Positions 49,608-59,190 of a DNA stretch of 64,000 bases are shown piece after piece; position 1 is the stretch's first letter, and each line of letters starts with the position of its first letter. This DNA comes from Methylophilaceae bacterium (GTDB lineage Bacteria > Pseudomonadota > Gammaproteobacteria > Burkholderiales > Methylophilaceae). The notes beneath the pieces are model-generated. The model saw nothing but the letters and a program-made list of their open reading frames with translations. It was not told where the DNA came from and did no database searches. Both the position numbers and the translations under genes were made by a program. Location of the stretch: positions 124,001 through 188,000 of the forward strand of contig JABFRO010000001.1 in assembly GCA_013141125.1 (NCBI GenBank), in the 5' to 3' direction.

Positions 49608-50528
49608 ATGAAGATACATCAACTGCGTTATGTAAGAGAAGTAGCCAAACGAGGTCTGAATATTTCCCTTGCTGCCGAGGCATTACATACTTCTCAGCCT
49701 GGCATTAGTAAGCAGATTCAGTTGCTTGAAGAGGAATTGCATTTGCAGATTTTTCAGCGTAATGGCAAGCGTTTAATTGGTCTTACTGAGCCTGGAAGGA
49801 GCATTCTGGAGCTGGCTGAGCGTGTCATCAGGGACATGGAAAATATCAAACGTGTTGGCGAAGAGTTTTGCCAGGAAGAAGTAGGAACTTTGACCATTGC
49901 GGCAACACACACACAAGCGCGTTATTGCCTGCCGGCTGCGGTCAAGAGTTTTATTGAGCAATTTCCAGATGTGAAATTGACAATACACCAGGGTAGCCCG
50001 ATCCAGGTCGCCGAGCAAGTGGCCAGCGGTGAAGCTGATTTGGGTCTGGCTACGGAAGCTATTGGTCATCACGAAAAATTGCTATGCCTGCCTTGTTATC
50101 AATGGAATCGCAGTGTGGTGGTTCCGCTGGGTCATCCGCTGCTTGATGACTTGCCTTTAACCTTGAGAAAAATCGCCGATTACCCACTGATTACCTATGA
50201 CTCGGGCGTTACCGGAGGCTCTCAGATACCAGCGGTTTTTGAAGCTGGCCATATATTGCCCAATATTGTGTTAACTGCGATTGATGCTGACGTGATTAAA
50301 ACTTATGTGGGTTTGGGTTTGGGTATCGGTTTGCTGGCGAGCATGGCGTACGATAAAGAGCGTGATGCCAATCTGGCAGAGATAGATGCCAGCCATTTGT
50401 TCCCGGTTAATACTACTTATCTTGGCATACGCCGTGATGCGTATTTGCGCGGCTACGCTTACCATATGATTCAATTATTAGCACCAAATTATGATAAATC
50501 TGCAGTGAATACGGCACTTAAAATCTAG
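49608..50528 (+). CDS. cysB: CysB-family LysR transcriptional regulator
   Basis: 306 aa. N-terminal HTH (KIHQLRYVREVAKRGLNISLA, TSQPGISKQIQLLE) and a periplasmic-binding-protein-like effector domain with the TTHTQARY-type ligand segment (AATHTQARYCLP). It is divergent from the sulfate operon, as expected for a CysB that activates it in response to N-acetylserine or sulfur limitation. A Cbl-type paralogue is possible. Confidence 0.92.
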   Translation: MKIHQLRYVREVAKRGLNISLAAEALHTSQPGISKQIQLLEEELHLQIFQRNGKRLIGLTEPGRSILELAERVIRDMENIKRVGEEFCQEEVGTLTIAATHTQARYCLPAAVKSFIEQFPDVKLTIHQGSPIQVAEQVASGEADLGLATEAIGHHEKLLCLPCYQWNRSVVVPLGHPLLDDLPLTLRKIADYPLITYDSGVTGGSQIPAVFEAGHILPNIVLTAIDADVIKTYVGLGLGIGLLASMAYDKERDANLAEIDASHLFPVNTTYLGIRRDAYLRGYAYHMIQLLAPNYDKSAVNTALKI

Positions 50529-50536
50529 CCAAAAAC

Positions 50537-50576
50537 GCGTAAAAAAAGCCCTGATTAATCAGGGCTTTTTTTACGC
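50537..50576. terminator. bidirectional terminator between cysB and mlaA
   Basis: A perfect 40-bp palindrome: GCGT, seven A, GCCCTGATT and mirror, with T7 on the far side. It can terminate both convergent genes. Confidence 0.93.
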
Positions 50577-50601
50577 AAAAACTTAACAGGAGAGCTCTTG
50601 C

Positions 50602-51348
50602 TTATTTAACCGCGCTAGTAACCGGTTTTTCAACAGAAAATTCGTCATCTTCTATTTTTAATGCTGGCGCTTCGCCATCATTAATTTGGCTGGTTCGACG
50701 TTGGAAATAGGCATCGCGCATATAGGCATATGGATCTAATGCCGCCTCATCCAATAAATCACTGGCTGGCAGATATTGTGCTCTGGTATCTATCGCTTTA
50801 GCAAATCGAGTACCCGTGCGGGTAGGCACATTGTGTATGTAATAGAGCGGGTCAAATGCCCAAGAGTCCACGATTAGACCAGTTGTGTCACGTAGTGAAC
50901 TGGCACCGAGTAAAGGAAGCACCAGATAGGCGCCATCGCCAACGCCCCAGTAACCCAGTGTCTGACCGAAATCTTCATTATGTTTCTCTATGCCGTCTTT
51001 GCCGGCAAGATCAAACAGACCTCCAATCCCGAAAGTGCTATTAATAATGAAGCGGCCTGATTCGGTCATGGCATTACTGAATTTAAATTGCAACAGATTG
51101 TTGGCAACAGAGACAACGGTGTTGATATTGCTGAAAAAGTTGTTAATGCCACTGCGAATTGGGCTTGGCATAAGCGCTTTATAAGTGCCGGCAATGGGTT
51201 TTATCACGGCTTTATCTGCGGTATCGTTAAATTTATAGACTCCTCGGTTGAGACTTTCCAGCGGATCTTTATTTGCTTGGCTGGCACAGCCGCCAAGCAG
51301 AGTTGTTAAAAATACACTGACAATTACACCCGTTGATTTATTGCGCAT
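50602..51348 (-). CDS. mlaA: MlaA/VacJ outer-membrane lipoprotein
   Basis: 248 aa. The lipobox LLGGCAS directs acylation of the Cys near residue 21. The body has the MlaA pattern (DPLESLNRGVYKFND, FFSNINTVVSVANNLLQ, DFGQTLGYWGVGDGAYLVLPL). It removes phospholipid from the outer leaflet and passes it to MlaC. The mlaFEDCB genes are not adjacent here. It converges on cysB. Confidence 0.92.
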   Translation of the reverse strand: MRNKSTGVIVSVFLTTLLGGCASQANKDPLESLNRGVYKFNDTADKAVIKPIAGTYKALMPSPIRSGINNFFSNINTVVSVANNLLQFKFSNAMTESGRFIINSTFGIGGLFDLAGKDGIEKHNEDFGQTLGYWGVGDGAYLVLPLLGASSLRDTTGLIVDSWAFDPLYYIHNVPTRTGTRFAKAIDTRAQYLPASDLLDEAALDPYAYMRDAYFQRRTSQINDGEAPALKIEDDEFSVEKPVTSAVK

Positions 51349-51606
51349 GATTTATTCCAAAAGTTGTCATTTTAATGTTGTTATTGCTACCATGTTGATT
51401 AGCGGCAGTTTTGTAGCAAACTTTAAACTTGCACCATATTACATACTCAGCCGTGATTTTTACGAAACTTCCCCATTTCGGCTCTTTCCCAGCGCAAGTC
51501 TGGGTAGAAATTCTACCGTAAAAGTGTAACACTGCGAAGCTTTATCAAGCATTTTCTGGCAATGGTAGAGGTTTATCCAGTCCAGAATTACTCCAAAGGA
51601 AAATTT

Positions 51607-52626
51607 ATGAGCAAGGTCACTTTCACACAGTTTTTTTCGGCACAGCATTTGAGTGGCACTGAAGCAAATAGCAGCTTGGCCAGTGATATTAGCCTGATGT
51701 TGGGTGATATTGCCCGCGCTTGTATTCGCATATCCAAAGAGGTCAACAAAGGCGCACTGGTTGGCACTATGGGCAGTCTGGAAAGTGAAAATGTTCAGGG
51801 AGAAGTGCAGAAAGCGCTGGATGTGATTACCAACGATATTTTTATTGAATGTAATCAACAGAGTGGACTTATCGCGGGCATGGCTTCCGAAGAGCTGGAT
51901 GATCCTTATGTGGTGCCTGAGCAAAACCGCAAACAGGCTAAATATCTACTGTCGTTTGATCCATTGGATGGCTCCTCCAATGTAAATGTGAATATCTCTG
52001 TAGGCACCATTTTTTCTATCTTGCCCTGTCCTGAAGGTGTAATAGCTCCTCATCTTGAAGACTTTTTTCAAGCTGGTACGGCACAAATTTGTGCTGGGTA
52101 TGCTTTATATGGCACTTCGACCATGTTGGTAATTACGACAGGAAGCGGTGTTAATGGCTTCACTTTGGACAATGAAAGTAACGAGTTCATACTGACGCAT
52201 CCTAACCTGCAAATCCCGATTGAAACCAAAGAGTTTGCTATTAATATGTCTAATTACCGCTTTTGGGAAGCGCCTATACAAAATTATATTGATGAGTGTC
52301 TGCAAGGTGTTGAGGGGCGACGTGATAAAGATTTTAATATGCGTTGGGTGGCTTCCATGGTGGCTGAAGTGCATCGTATTTTGATACGCGGTGGCATTTT
52401 TATGTACCCGATGGATAGCAAAATCAAGGCTAAGGGTGGCAAACTCCGTCTTTTGTATGAAGCTAATCCCATGAGTTTTATTGTGGAGCAAGCGGGTGGT
52501 GGTGCAAGCACAGGCCGAGTGCGGATTTTGGACATTAAACCCAAAGCATTGCATCAGCGCGTGCCAGTGATACTAGGCTCAAAGAGCGAAGTTGATTTGG
52601 CAGAGGCTTATCACAAGCGAAAATAA
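51607..52626 (+). CDS. fbp: fructose-1,6-bisphosphatase, class 1
   Basis: 339 aa from ATG 51607 (AAAGGA upstream); the longer frame from 51562 is unsupported. Metal and substrate motifs: [16 protein letters not shown], and the sugar-binding [23 protein letters not shown]. It makes fructose-6-phosphate in gluconeogenesis and in ribulose monophosphate cycle variants. It stands apart from the glycolytic block and is followed by the ATP-grasp gene. Confidence 0.95.
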   Translation: MSKVTFTQFFSAQHLSGTEANSSLASDISLMLGDIARACIRISKEVNKGALVGTMGSLESENVQGEVQKALDVITNDIFIECNQQSGLIAGMASEELDDPYVVPEQNRKQAKYLLSFDPLDGSSNVNVNISVGTIFSILPCPEGVIAPHLEDFFQAGTAQICAGYALYGTSTMLVITTGSGVNGFTLDNESNEFILTHPNLQIPIETKEFAINMSNYRFWEAPIQNYIDECLQGVEGRRDKDFNMRWVASMVAEVHRILIRGGIFMYPMDSKIKAKGGKLRLLYEANPMSFIVEQAGGGASTGRVRILDIKPKALHQRVPVILGSKSEVDLAEAYHKRK

Positions 52627-52699
52627 TTGGGGCACCCAACATCTACCGCAGTAACTATTTGATTATTTTTTAGTTTAATTTTGAAACGAGCCATTTAAT

Positions 52700-53644
52700 T
52701 TGAATTCACGAATTCCGGTTTTTACTGACGACCCTGGCTGGCATGGCAGGCGTTTAAAAGAGGCGTTTGCCGCGCGTGGGCGAGAAGCGGTTTTTGTTTC
52801 GCTCAAGGATTGTCATTTTGCAATGGCATATGAAGGCAGTGTTCGAGAGGCTCCTTGTATTTGTATCCCGGGTTTTGAATATGCACTACCGGAGGGAGTA
52901 TTTGTTCGTGGAGTGCCGGGTGGCAGCCTGCAACAGGTGATTGTGCGTTTAAATGTATTACATGCGTTGCAAATGTCGGGCGTAACGGTTTATAACGATG
53001 GTCGCGCGGTGGAGCGCACGGTGGATAAAGCCATGACCAGCTTCTTATTGCATTTGAATAAAATACCTACGCCATCGACTTGGGTGTGTGAATCGCGAAC
53101 ACAGGCGCAGCAAGTTATTCAACGCGAAACCGCTGGCGGCAAGCCCTTGGTTATCAAGCCACTATTTGGTTCGCAAGGGCAGGGCGTGCGCCTGCTTACG
53201 CAAAATTCACCTTTTCCTGTGCCACATAGCGAGCATGTGGATGGTCTGTATTATCTGCAACGTTATGTGGATAGCGGCGAAGGTGCCTGGCATGATCATC
53301 GCGTATTTGTGATTAATGGTCAGGCCGTGGGGGCTATGGTGCGGCATGGTAGCAGCTGGGTTAACAACATTGCGCTGGGTGGTCGCTGCGAACTTTTATC
53401 TCCTACAGGCGAAATGGCGGAATTGGCGCTAGCGGCGGCCAAGGCTGTGAATATTGATTACTGCGGCGTAGATATTATTCGTGATCGTCAAGGTAAGCTC
53501 TATGTACTTGAGGTCAATAGCATTCCGGCGTGGAAAGGTTTGCAGGGAGTGGTTGAGATGGATATAGCGCAAGCGCTGGTGGATGATTTTTTAAATAAGT
53601 TAAGTGCAGAGCGCAGCGTGCCGGAAATGGTGCTGTGCGCGTAG
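52700..53644 (+). CDS. RimK-like ATP-grasp ligase, H4MPT-island type
   Basis: 314 aa from TTG 52700, the only in-frame start after a stop at 52682; its Shine-Dalgarno is weak. The ATP-grasp fold has KPLVIKPLFGSQGQG (nucleotide-binding), YLQRYV and VDIIRDRQGKLYVLEVNS (metal ligands). Members of this family add glutamate to proteins or cofactors. RimK-like proteins recur in bacterial H4MPT biosynthesis islands, and CitG-like proteins sit beside them, as here; glutamylation of the cofactor side chain is inference. It ends 10 bp inside the CitG-like gene. Confidence 0.82.
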   Translation: MNSRIPVFTDDPGWHGRRLKEAFAARGREAVFVSLKDCHFAMAYEGSVREAPCICIPGFEYALPEGVFVRGVPGGSLQQVIVRLNVLHALQMSGVTVYNDGRAVERTVDKAMTSFLLHLNKIPTPSTWVCESRTQAQQVIQRETAGGKPLVIKPLFGSQGQGVRLLTQNSPFPVPHSEHVDGLYYLQRYVDSGEGAWHDHRVFVINGQAVGAMVRHGSSWVNNIALGGRCELLSPTGEMAELALAAAKAVNIDYCGVDIIRDRQGKLYVLEVNSIPAWKGLQGVVEMDIAQALVDDFLNKLSAERSVPEMVLCA

Positions 53645-54504
53645 ATTCTGACATTTCGACGACTCTGGCTAGTGCTTTTAAATCGGCCTGTTTGGCGGAA
53701 TTGGAAGCATTAAAGCCAGGCAATGTGCATATTTTTGCCGATGGTCATGGCATGGTGGTGCAGGATTTTATACATAGCGCCGAGGCAGCAGCAGCGGTGA
53801 TTGCCTTGCCTGATTTAACCGTAGGTGAGCGTATTCTTGCGGCGGTGGATGCGACCTGGAATGCGGTTGGTTGCAATACCAATCTGGGTATTATTCTGTT
53901 AAGTGCGCCGCTTATCCAAGCGATAACTATTAGCACCGGCCAAGCACTAACATTTCAAGAGCGCTTGCAGTATGTGCTGCAAAATCTGACACAGGAAGAT
54001 GCCGCCAAAGCCTATCAGGCCATAGTGCGCGCTTCTCCGGCCGGATTGGGGCAGAGTGAACACTATGACGTACATGTGTTGCCACAAGTCACCTTATTGG
54101 CCGCAATGACAGAGGCCGGGGAACGCGATCGTATTGCCTGGCAATATGCTCATGGATTTGCCGATGTGTTTACCTTGGGCGCGGCTCGCTATCGAGAGCT
54201 ATTGGCGCGCTGGGAACGTCCGGCGTGGGCAGCTAGCGCAGTTTATCTGGGATTTTTAGCCAGATTTCCTGATACTCATATCATTCGCAAATATGGCGCT
54301 GCCATAGCGCTACAAGTGCAGCAAGAAGCACAGGTACATGAACAAGCCTTGATGGCACTGGATAACCCCAAGACTTATCAGCGCGAATTGCTTAACTTTG
54401 ATGCGGATTTGAAACTGCGCGGTCTGAATCCTGGCACCAGTGCTGATCTTACGGTGGCGAGTTTATTGGCAAAGTCCTTGGAAAACATCCTCTTAACGCT
54501 ATAA
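53635..54504 (+). CDS. CitG/MdcB-like triphosphoribosyl-dephospho-CoA synthase family protein
   Basis: 289 aa. Family hallmarks: LEALKPGNVH with the ATP-binding Lys/Pro, GCNTNLGIILLSAPL, and the ASPAGLG segment. Classical members make the prosthetic-group precursor of citrate or malonate decarboxylase; no such decarboxylase genes are near. The overlap with the ATP-grasp ligase suggests a joint step in cofactor assembly, such as the ribosyl-phosphate part of methanopterin (inference). The start is GTG/ATG-like at 53635, overlapping its neighbour. Confidence 0.8.
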   Translation: MRVDSDISTTLASAFKSACLAELEALKPGNVHIFADGHGMVVQDFIHSAEAAAAVIALPDLTVGERILAAVDATWNAVGCNTNLGIILLSAPLIQAITISTGQALTFQERLQYVLQNLTQEDAAKAYQAIVRASPAGLGQSEHYDVHVLPQVTLLAAMTEAGERDRIAWQYAHGFADVFTLGAARYRELLARWERPAWAASAVYLGFLARFPDTHIIRKYGAAIALQVQQEAQVHEQALMALDNPKTYQRELLNFDADLKLRGLNPGTSADLTVASLLAKSLENILLTL

Positions 54505-54533
54505 TGTAAAAAATGATTAATCAGGACAAATAA

Positions 54534-55238
54534 ATGAAAATTGCTTTCCTCGAAGATGATGCCGCATTTGCTGCGACCACTTTAGACTGGTTACAGCAGG
54601 CTGGACATCAGGTAGCTCATTTCAGCAATGGTAGAGATTGTATACGCGCCATGGCAGATACGCATTTTGATCTGTGTTTGCTGGATTGGGAATTGCCTGA
54701 TTTGTCTGGTCCTGAGGTCATGGCGAGCCTTAAGCTCAAGGGCATAGTGCCGCCTGTGATTTTTCTCACTGGACGTGATGCCGAGGAAGATGTGATCAGA
54801 ATGCTGGAAGCTGGGGCGGATGATTTTATTGTAAAACCACCGAGTCGAGGCATATTGCTAGCACGCATCCAAGCGGCCGGAAGATGTTGCAAAACACCGA
54901 GGCAGCCTGAACAAATGCAAAGCATTGGTGAAATTAAAGTGGATTTTAGCCAGCGCCGCTTTCTGATTGATGATGTCGTGGTGAGTTTGACCGAGAAGGA
55001 AACCAAGCTGGCATTACATTTTTTTAATAACATCGGCATGTTGCTTTCGCGCGCGCATTTGATACAAGTGGTTTGGGGTACCAGTCCGGATATAGATACG
55101 CGTACCATTGATGTGCATGTTAGCCATTTGCGTAACAAGTTAAAATTAACGGCAGAGCATGGTTGGCGACTGATTTCTGTATATCAACAGGGTTATCGTC
55201 TTGAGCGCCTTGAGGAATACCAGCGGGAAAAGTCATGA
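54534..55238 (+). CDS. OmpR-family response regulator
   Basis: 234 aa. Receiver: EDD near the start, Asp in LCLLDWELPDLSG, Lys in IVKPPS. The C-terminal winged helix ends in IDVHVSHLRNKLKLT. It probably takes phosphate from the CHASE2 kinase two genes on. Stop overlaps the LysM-FecR start (ATGA), so it is part of the same operon. Confidence 0.92.
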   Translation: MKIAFLEDDAAFAATTLDWLQQAGHQVAHFSNGRDCIRAMADTHFDLCLLDWELPDLSGPEVMASLKLKGIVPPVIFLTGRDAEEDVIRMLEAGADDFIVKPPSRGILLARIQAAGRCCKTPRQPEQMQSIGEIKVDFSQRRFLIDDVVVSLTEKETKLALHFFNNIGMLLSRAHLIQVVWGTSPDIDTRTIDVHVSHLRNKLKLTAEHGWRLISVYQQGYRLERLEEYQREKS

Positions 55239-56896
55239 ATAAATGGCCTTATGTGAAGTTTTCCAGAGTTTTATTACTAGCTTTATGCCAGGCTGCTCTT
55301 TGGCAAAGTACCTTGGTTTTGGCTGAAGATGGATTGCCGGAATGGCGCTACACCATACGCCCCGGTGATACCTTGATCAGTTTTTCGCAGCGCTATTTGA
55401 GCCGCCCCGCTGATTGGGTGCGCTTGCAAAAAATCAATCGGGTGACTGATCCCTATCACTTGCTTCCCGGGCAATCATTGCACGTTCCGCTTGCGATGTT
55501 AAGACAAGCTCTTGCACCAGCCGAGCTGATTTCAGTGTCTGGAAGCGTGAAAATAAAACAAGCTAACATGCCTGAGCGTGTAGCCAGGGTGGGTGAAAAG
55601 CTGATGTCCGGTACCGAGCTGCTGACCGCTGCAGATAGCAGTGCTGCGCTACGTTTTGCCGATGGTTCAGTTTTGGTATTGCAGCCAACATCACAAATAA
55701 AACTGGATGTGATGAGTGTGTATGCAGGCGGAGGTATGGTGGATACCAAATTGCGTATGCAGGAAGGGCGCGCCGAAGTGGTTGCCAATCCTAAACACAA
55801 GAGTGGAAATCGCCTACAGGTTATTACACCATCCGCCGTAGCCGCCGTGCGCGGCACCCGTTTCCGTGTGGCGGCTGATGGCAATGTGATTAGAGAAGAA
55901 ACACTGGAAGGCCGGGTTGCTTTCAGCGCGGCTGGTAAGAGCGTGATGCTTGCCGGTGGTTATGGTAGTGTCGCGGAAAAGGGGATGCCGCCTAGCGCGC
56001 CGGTTGCCTTGCTCGCTGCGCCGGATGTGAAAAATTTGGCCACCAAAATTGAGCGTTTACCGATGCGCTTTGAGCTGGCGGAACAAGCAGGTGCCAAGCG
56101 CTGGGTTGGACAAATCGCGGCCGATGTCCAGTTTAACCACATTTTGTTGGAACGTGCGAGTGAAAATCCACGCCTGATCTTTGCTGATTTGCCCGATGGA
56201 AAATATGTATTGCGAGTACGTGCTCAGGATGCCATAGGGTTAATAGGGATGGATGCCCAGCATAGCTTTGAGCTGGATGCTAGGCCGTTTGCCCCATTGT
56301 TATTATCACCAGTTGCAGAAGCGCTCGTGCGCAACGCGCGTCCAGCGTTTAAATGGAGTGAGGTGATAGGCGAGGGCGCAGCTAAAAACATTTATCATCT
56401 TGAATTGGCGCGAGATGCGGCGTTTAAAGAGGTGTTAATCGTACAGACGACTGTGCAAACCGACTGGCAACCTACTCAGGATTTATTGGCCGGCGACTAT
56501 TTTTGGCGTGTTGCCAGTGTTGATGGAAGCGATCAAGGGCCTTATACCGATGCGGTAAAGTTTACTTACAAACCAGCACCAGCCGCGCCTGATCTGACGC
56601 AATCCGCACTGACCTTTGTGGGTAAGCAGATGCAAATTCAATTGCCAAAACCATCAGAAGGTTTGCATTACGAGTTTGATTTGACTGCAGATCAGGCAAG
56701 AGAGCAATTGATTTGGCACGGAGACAGCCTGGATGGAAAATTGCTGTTACCACGACCGGAAGCAGGTAAACGCTATTTGTCCGTTCGACTGGTAGAGTCT
56801 GATAATACCGCTGGCCCCTATGCCACTCAGGTTTTGGATATACCCAAGCCTGTAGTTCCCATGATGTTGCAGTTGCTGCCATTAGCAACTTCATGA
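55235..56896 (+). CDS. exported LysM-FecR protein with C-terminal beta-sandwich repeats
   Basis: 553 aa: signal peptide ending LVLAED, LysM (about 38-83, YTIRPGDTLISFSQRY), FecR domain (about 115-235, SAALRFADGSVLVLQPTSQ and VRGTRFRVAAD), then two fibronectin-like regions (PLLLSPVAEALVRNARPAFKW; PAAPDLTQSALTF). LysM should anchor it to peptidoglycan. FecR domains sense periplasmic states, but here no sigma factor is adjacent; the partner is the CHASE2 kinase. Confidence 0.85.
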   Translation: MNKWPYVKFSRVLLLALCQAALWQSTLVLAEDGLPEWRYTIRPGDTLISFSQRYLSRPADWVRLQKINRVTDPYHLLPGQSLHVPLAMLRQALAPAELISVSGSVKIKQANMPERVARVGEKLMSGTELLTAADSSAALRFADGSVLVLQPTSQIKLDVMSVYAGGGMVDTKLRMQEGRAEVVANPKHKSGNRLQVITPSAVAAVRGTRFRVAADGNVIREETLEGRVAFSAAGKSVMLAGGYGSVAEKGMPPSAPVALLAAPDVKNLATKIERLPMRFELAEQAGAKRWVGQIAADVQFNHILLERASENPRLIFADLPDGKYVLRVRAQDAIGLIGMDAQHSFELDARPFAPLLLSPVAEALVRNARPAFKWSEVIGEGAAKNIYHLELARDAAFKEVLIVQTTVQTDWQPTQDLLAGDYFWRVASVDGSDQGPYTDAVKFTYKPAPAAPDLTQSALTFVGKQMQIQLPKPSEGLHYEFDLTADQAREQLIWHGDSLDGKLLLPRPEAGKRYLSVRLVESDNTAGPYATQVLDIPKPVVPMMLQLLPLATS

Positions 56897-56920
56897 AGTT
56901 TATTAATTTGATGCCTCAGT

Positions 56921-58864
56921 TTGCCTCATTATCACTTCACTGATCGTTCTTCAACCGCCCTGATTCTGTTGCTCCTGGCGTTGCTGGTGAGCTACAGTGG
57001 CGGGTTGGGGCGTGTGGATAATGTGCTCTATGATTTAGGGCAAAAGTTAGGCACACGACCAGCCCCTTCAGATTTGGTAATCGTGGCCATTGATGAAGAA
57101 AGCCTGTCACGGCTTGGACGTTGGCCATGGTCGCGGCGTTTGCATGCCGCTTTGATCGACCAGCTTAAACAAGATGGCGCACGCGTGATAGGGCTTGATC
57201 TTATTCTTGCCGAACCTCAGGCTAACGATCCATCCGCTGACATTATGCTAGCCGAGTCGATTCGCACAGCGGGCAATGTGGTGTTGCCCGTATTGATCGA
57301 GAGTAATCGTACTAACGGTCAAATGCTGGAAACGTTACCACTGCCGCAATTAGGTCAATATGCCGCAGCATTGGGCCGAGTACATGCCGAATTGGACGAA
57401 GATGGTATTGCACGCAGTCTTTTTTTGTGGGAAGGCGTAGGTACTGCTCTTTGGCCGCATTTTGCTCAGGCTGTTCTGATGGCTGCAAAAATCCCAACAC
57501 CTGGGTTAAGTGCAATACTACCGGTAGTTAATACCGTTCAACCCTATACTTTGGTGCGTTACGACCAACGCCGAATTAACTTTTTGGGAGCACCTGGGCA
57601 TGTGCGTAGCTTTTCTTATGCACAGGTGCTAAACGGCGAGTTTCCTCAAGGTTTATTCAAAGACCAAATCGTATTAGTTGGTGCAACGGCTGCTGGTATG
57701 GGCGATCTGCTGACTACACCTGTTTCAGGTTTGCGCCAACCCATGCCCGGTGTTGAGTTTCATGCCAATGCGCTGGAAGCCATGCGTCAGGATAGGCTCG
57801 TTAAATCATTGCCTGATTGGCTGGTGATGCTGGTATGCGCCATGTTGGCATTGGCACCGCTGTTGTGGTTGCCTCAGTTGCCGCCGTTACAGGGTTTACT
57901 GGTATGTTTACTGTGGTTTGTCATCGTCGCTAGTGTAAGCATCACGCTTCCGCTTTGGGCGGGAGTTTGGCAGCCGCCATCAGGCGCATTGCTTGCTATT
58001 CTGCTAGCTTACCCAGTATGGAGTTGGCGTAAGCTGGAGTCAGCCAGCCGTTTTCTTGACCATGAGTTAAAGCGCTTGCACTACGAACTGGCCGGTAAAG
58101 TAATGCATAGGCATAAGAAAAACAATGCAATCTTCAGCGATCCCTTCCAGGCGCGAATTATTCAGGTACAAACAGCCTCCAGTCGCCTGAGACACTTACA
58201 GACCGAGCGCAAAGAAACTTTGGCATTTATTTCACATGATATTCGCGTACCACTCGCCAGTGCACTCATGCAACTTGAAGCAAGCGGAGAGGCAACAGGC
58301 AAGCTGTATGCTTCATTGGCTCGTGCTTTGCGCCTTGCGGAAGATTTTTTGAGCACATCGCGCGCAGAAATGACCGATGCCATGAACTTTAAGGAAACAG
58401 ATATGGGTTCAGTATTGCATCAGGCGGCAGATGATGCACACTCTGCCGCACGTATAAAAGCCGTGCAATTAATACGTGAATTGCCAGATGAGCCAGTATG
58501 GGTATCCGGCGACTTCGGCTTATTACATCGCGCTATCCTTAACTTGATAATGAATGCAGTGAAGTTTGCACCACCAGACACCAAAGTAACAATACGCCTG
58601 GAAGTTATCAACACATACGCAGAAATTAGCGTAACAGATCACGGATCCGGCATTTCTCAAGCGCAGCAAGCGCAATTATTTAAACGTTTCAGCCGGGCAA
58701 ATGCAGCAAGTGACAATTTGGATGGTACGGGTCTAGGCCTGTACTTTGTGCGCAGCGTCACTGAAAAACATGGGGGTAGTATAGGTGTGGCCAGCGAACC
58801 AGGCGTCTACACAAGTTTCACTATGCGCCTGCCATTGATTGAGGATGCCAAAGCTACGCGCTAA
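56921..58864 (+). CDS. CHASE2-domain sensor histidine kinase
   Basis: 647 aa. An N-terminal helix precedes a CHASE2 domain (about 40-290; LVIVAIDEESLSRLGRWPWS), three membrane helices (about 300-375), then HisKA with H box AFISHDIRVPLASAL, and ATPase boxes NLIMNAVKFAP, DHGSGIS and GTGLGLYFV. The reading frame starts at TTG 56921 with no clear Shine-Dalgarno. A nearby ATG (56911) in another frame ends after 10 codons, so the true start is uncertain. It pairs with the response regulator at 54534. Confidence 0.9.
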   Translation: MPHYHFTDRSSTALILLLLALLVSYSGGLGRVDNVLYDLGQKLGTRPAPSDLVIVAIDEESLSRLGRWPWSRRLHAALIDQLKQDGARVIGLDLILAEPQANDPSADIMLAESIRTAGNVVLPVLIESNRTNGQMLETLPLPQLGQYAAALGRVHAELDEDGIARSLFLWEGVGTALWPHFAQAVLMAAKIPTPGLSAILPVVNTVQPYTLVRYDQRRINFLGAPGHVRSFSYAQVLNGEFPQGLFKDQIVLVGATAAGMGDLLTTPVSGLRQPMPGVEFHANALEAMRQDRLVKSLPDWLVMLVCAMLALAPLLWLPQLPPLQGLLVCLLWFVIVASVSITLPLWAGVWQPPSGALLAILLAYPVWSWRKLESASRFLDHELKRLHYELAGKVMHRHKKNNAIFSDPFQARIIQVQTASSRLRHLQTERKETLAFISHDIRVPLASALMQLEASGEATGKLYASLARALRLAEDFLSTSRAEMTDAMNFKETDMGSVLHQAADDAHSAARIKAVQLIRELPDEPVWVSGDFGLLHRAILNLIMNAVKFAPPDTKVTIRLEVINTYAEISVTDHGSGISQAQQAQLFKRFSRANAASDNLDGTGLGLYFVRSVTEKHGGSIGVASEPGVYTSFTMRLPLIEDAKATR

Positions 58865-59011
58865 GCTACTGTCTGTGCTGAAACCTGCAATGCATAGCCA
58901 ATATGCCATTCTACGCAACACAAAACTTGATATTGAACTTCTATAAATGGCACACTTAATGCTAGAATACGCACCGCGCTAATAAGTGCAACAAGCAGTA
59001 AGCAACCATCC

Positions 59012-59098
59012 GCCCGGGTGGTGAAATTGGTAGACACAAGAGACTTAAAATCTCTCGTTCGTAAGGACGTACCGGTTCGATTCCGGTCCCGGGCACCA
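59012..59098 (+). tRNA. tRNA-Leu (anticodon UAA)
   Basis: Acceptor stem GCCCGGG/CCCGGGC, D-arm with GGTAGAC, anticodon loop CTTAAAA with TAA at 59046-59048, long variable arm as for class II tRNA-Leu, T-arm GGTTCGATTCC. The 3' CCA is encoded (59096-59098). Reads UUA leucine codons. Confidence 0.95.
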
Positions 59099-59160
59099 AA
59101 TAAAGTCAAATAGCTACCTGGATGAAAGTTATTTAGGTGTTCATGGATGATAGGGCGCGT

Positions 59161-59188
59161 ACGGCTTTTCACACAAATAAAAAGCCGT
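59161..59188 (-). terminator. hairpin after peroxiredoxin gene
   Basis: 9-bp stem ACGGCTTTT/AAAAGCCGT with a 10-base loop, 2 bp past the gene stop on the minus strand. The T tract is inside the stem, so efficiency is doubtful. Confidence 0.45.
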
Positions 59189-59190
59189 TG

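Noticed and set aside
56911-56943. ATG 56911 as start of the CHASE2 kinase
   Set aside because: It is in another frame and stops after 10 codons; a frameshift is possible but not shown.
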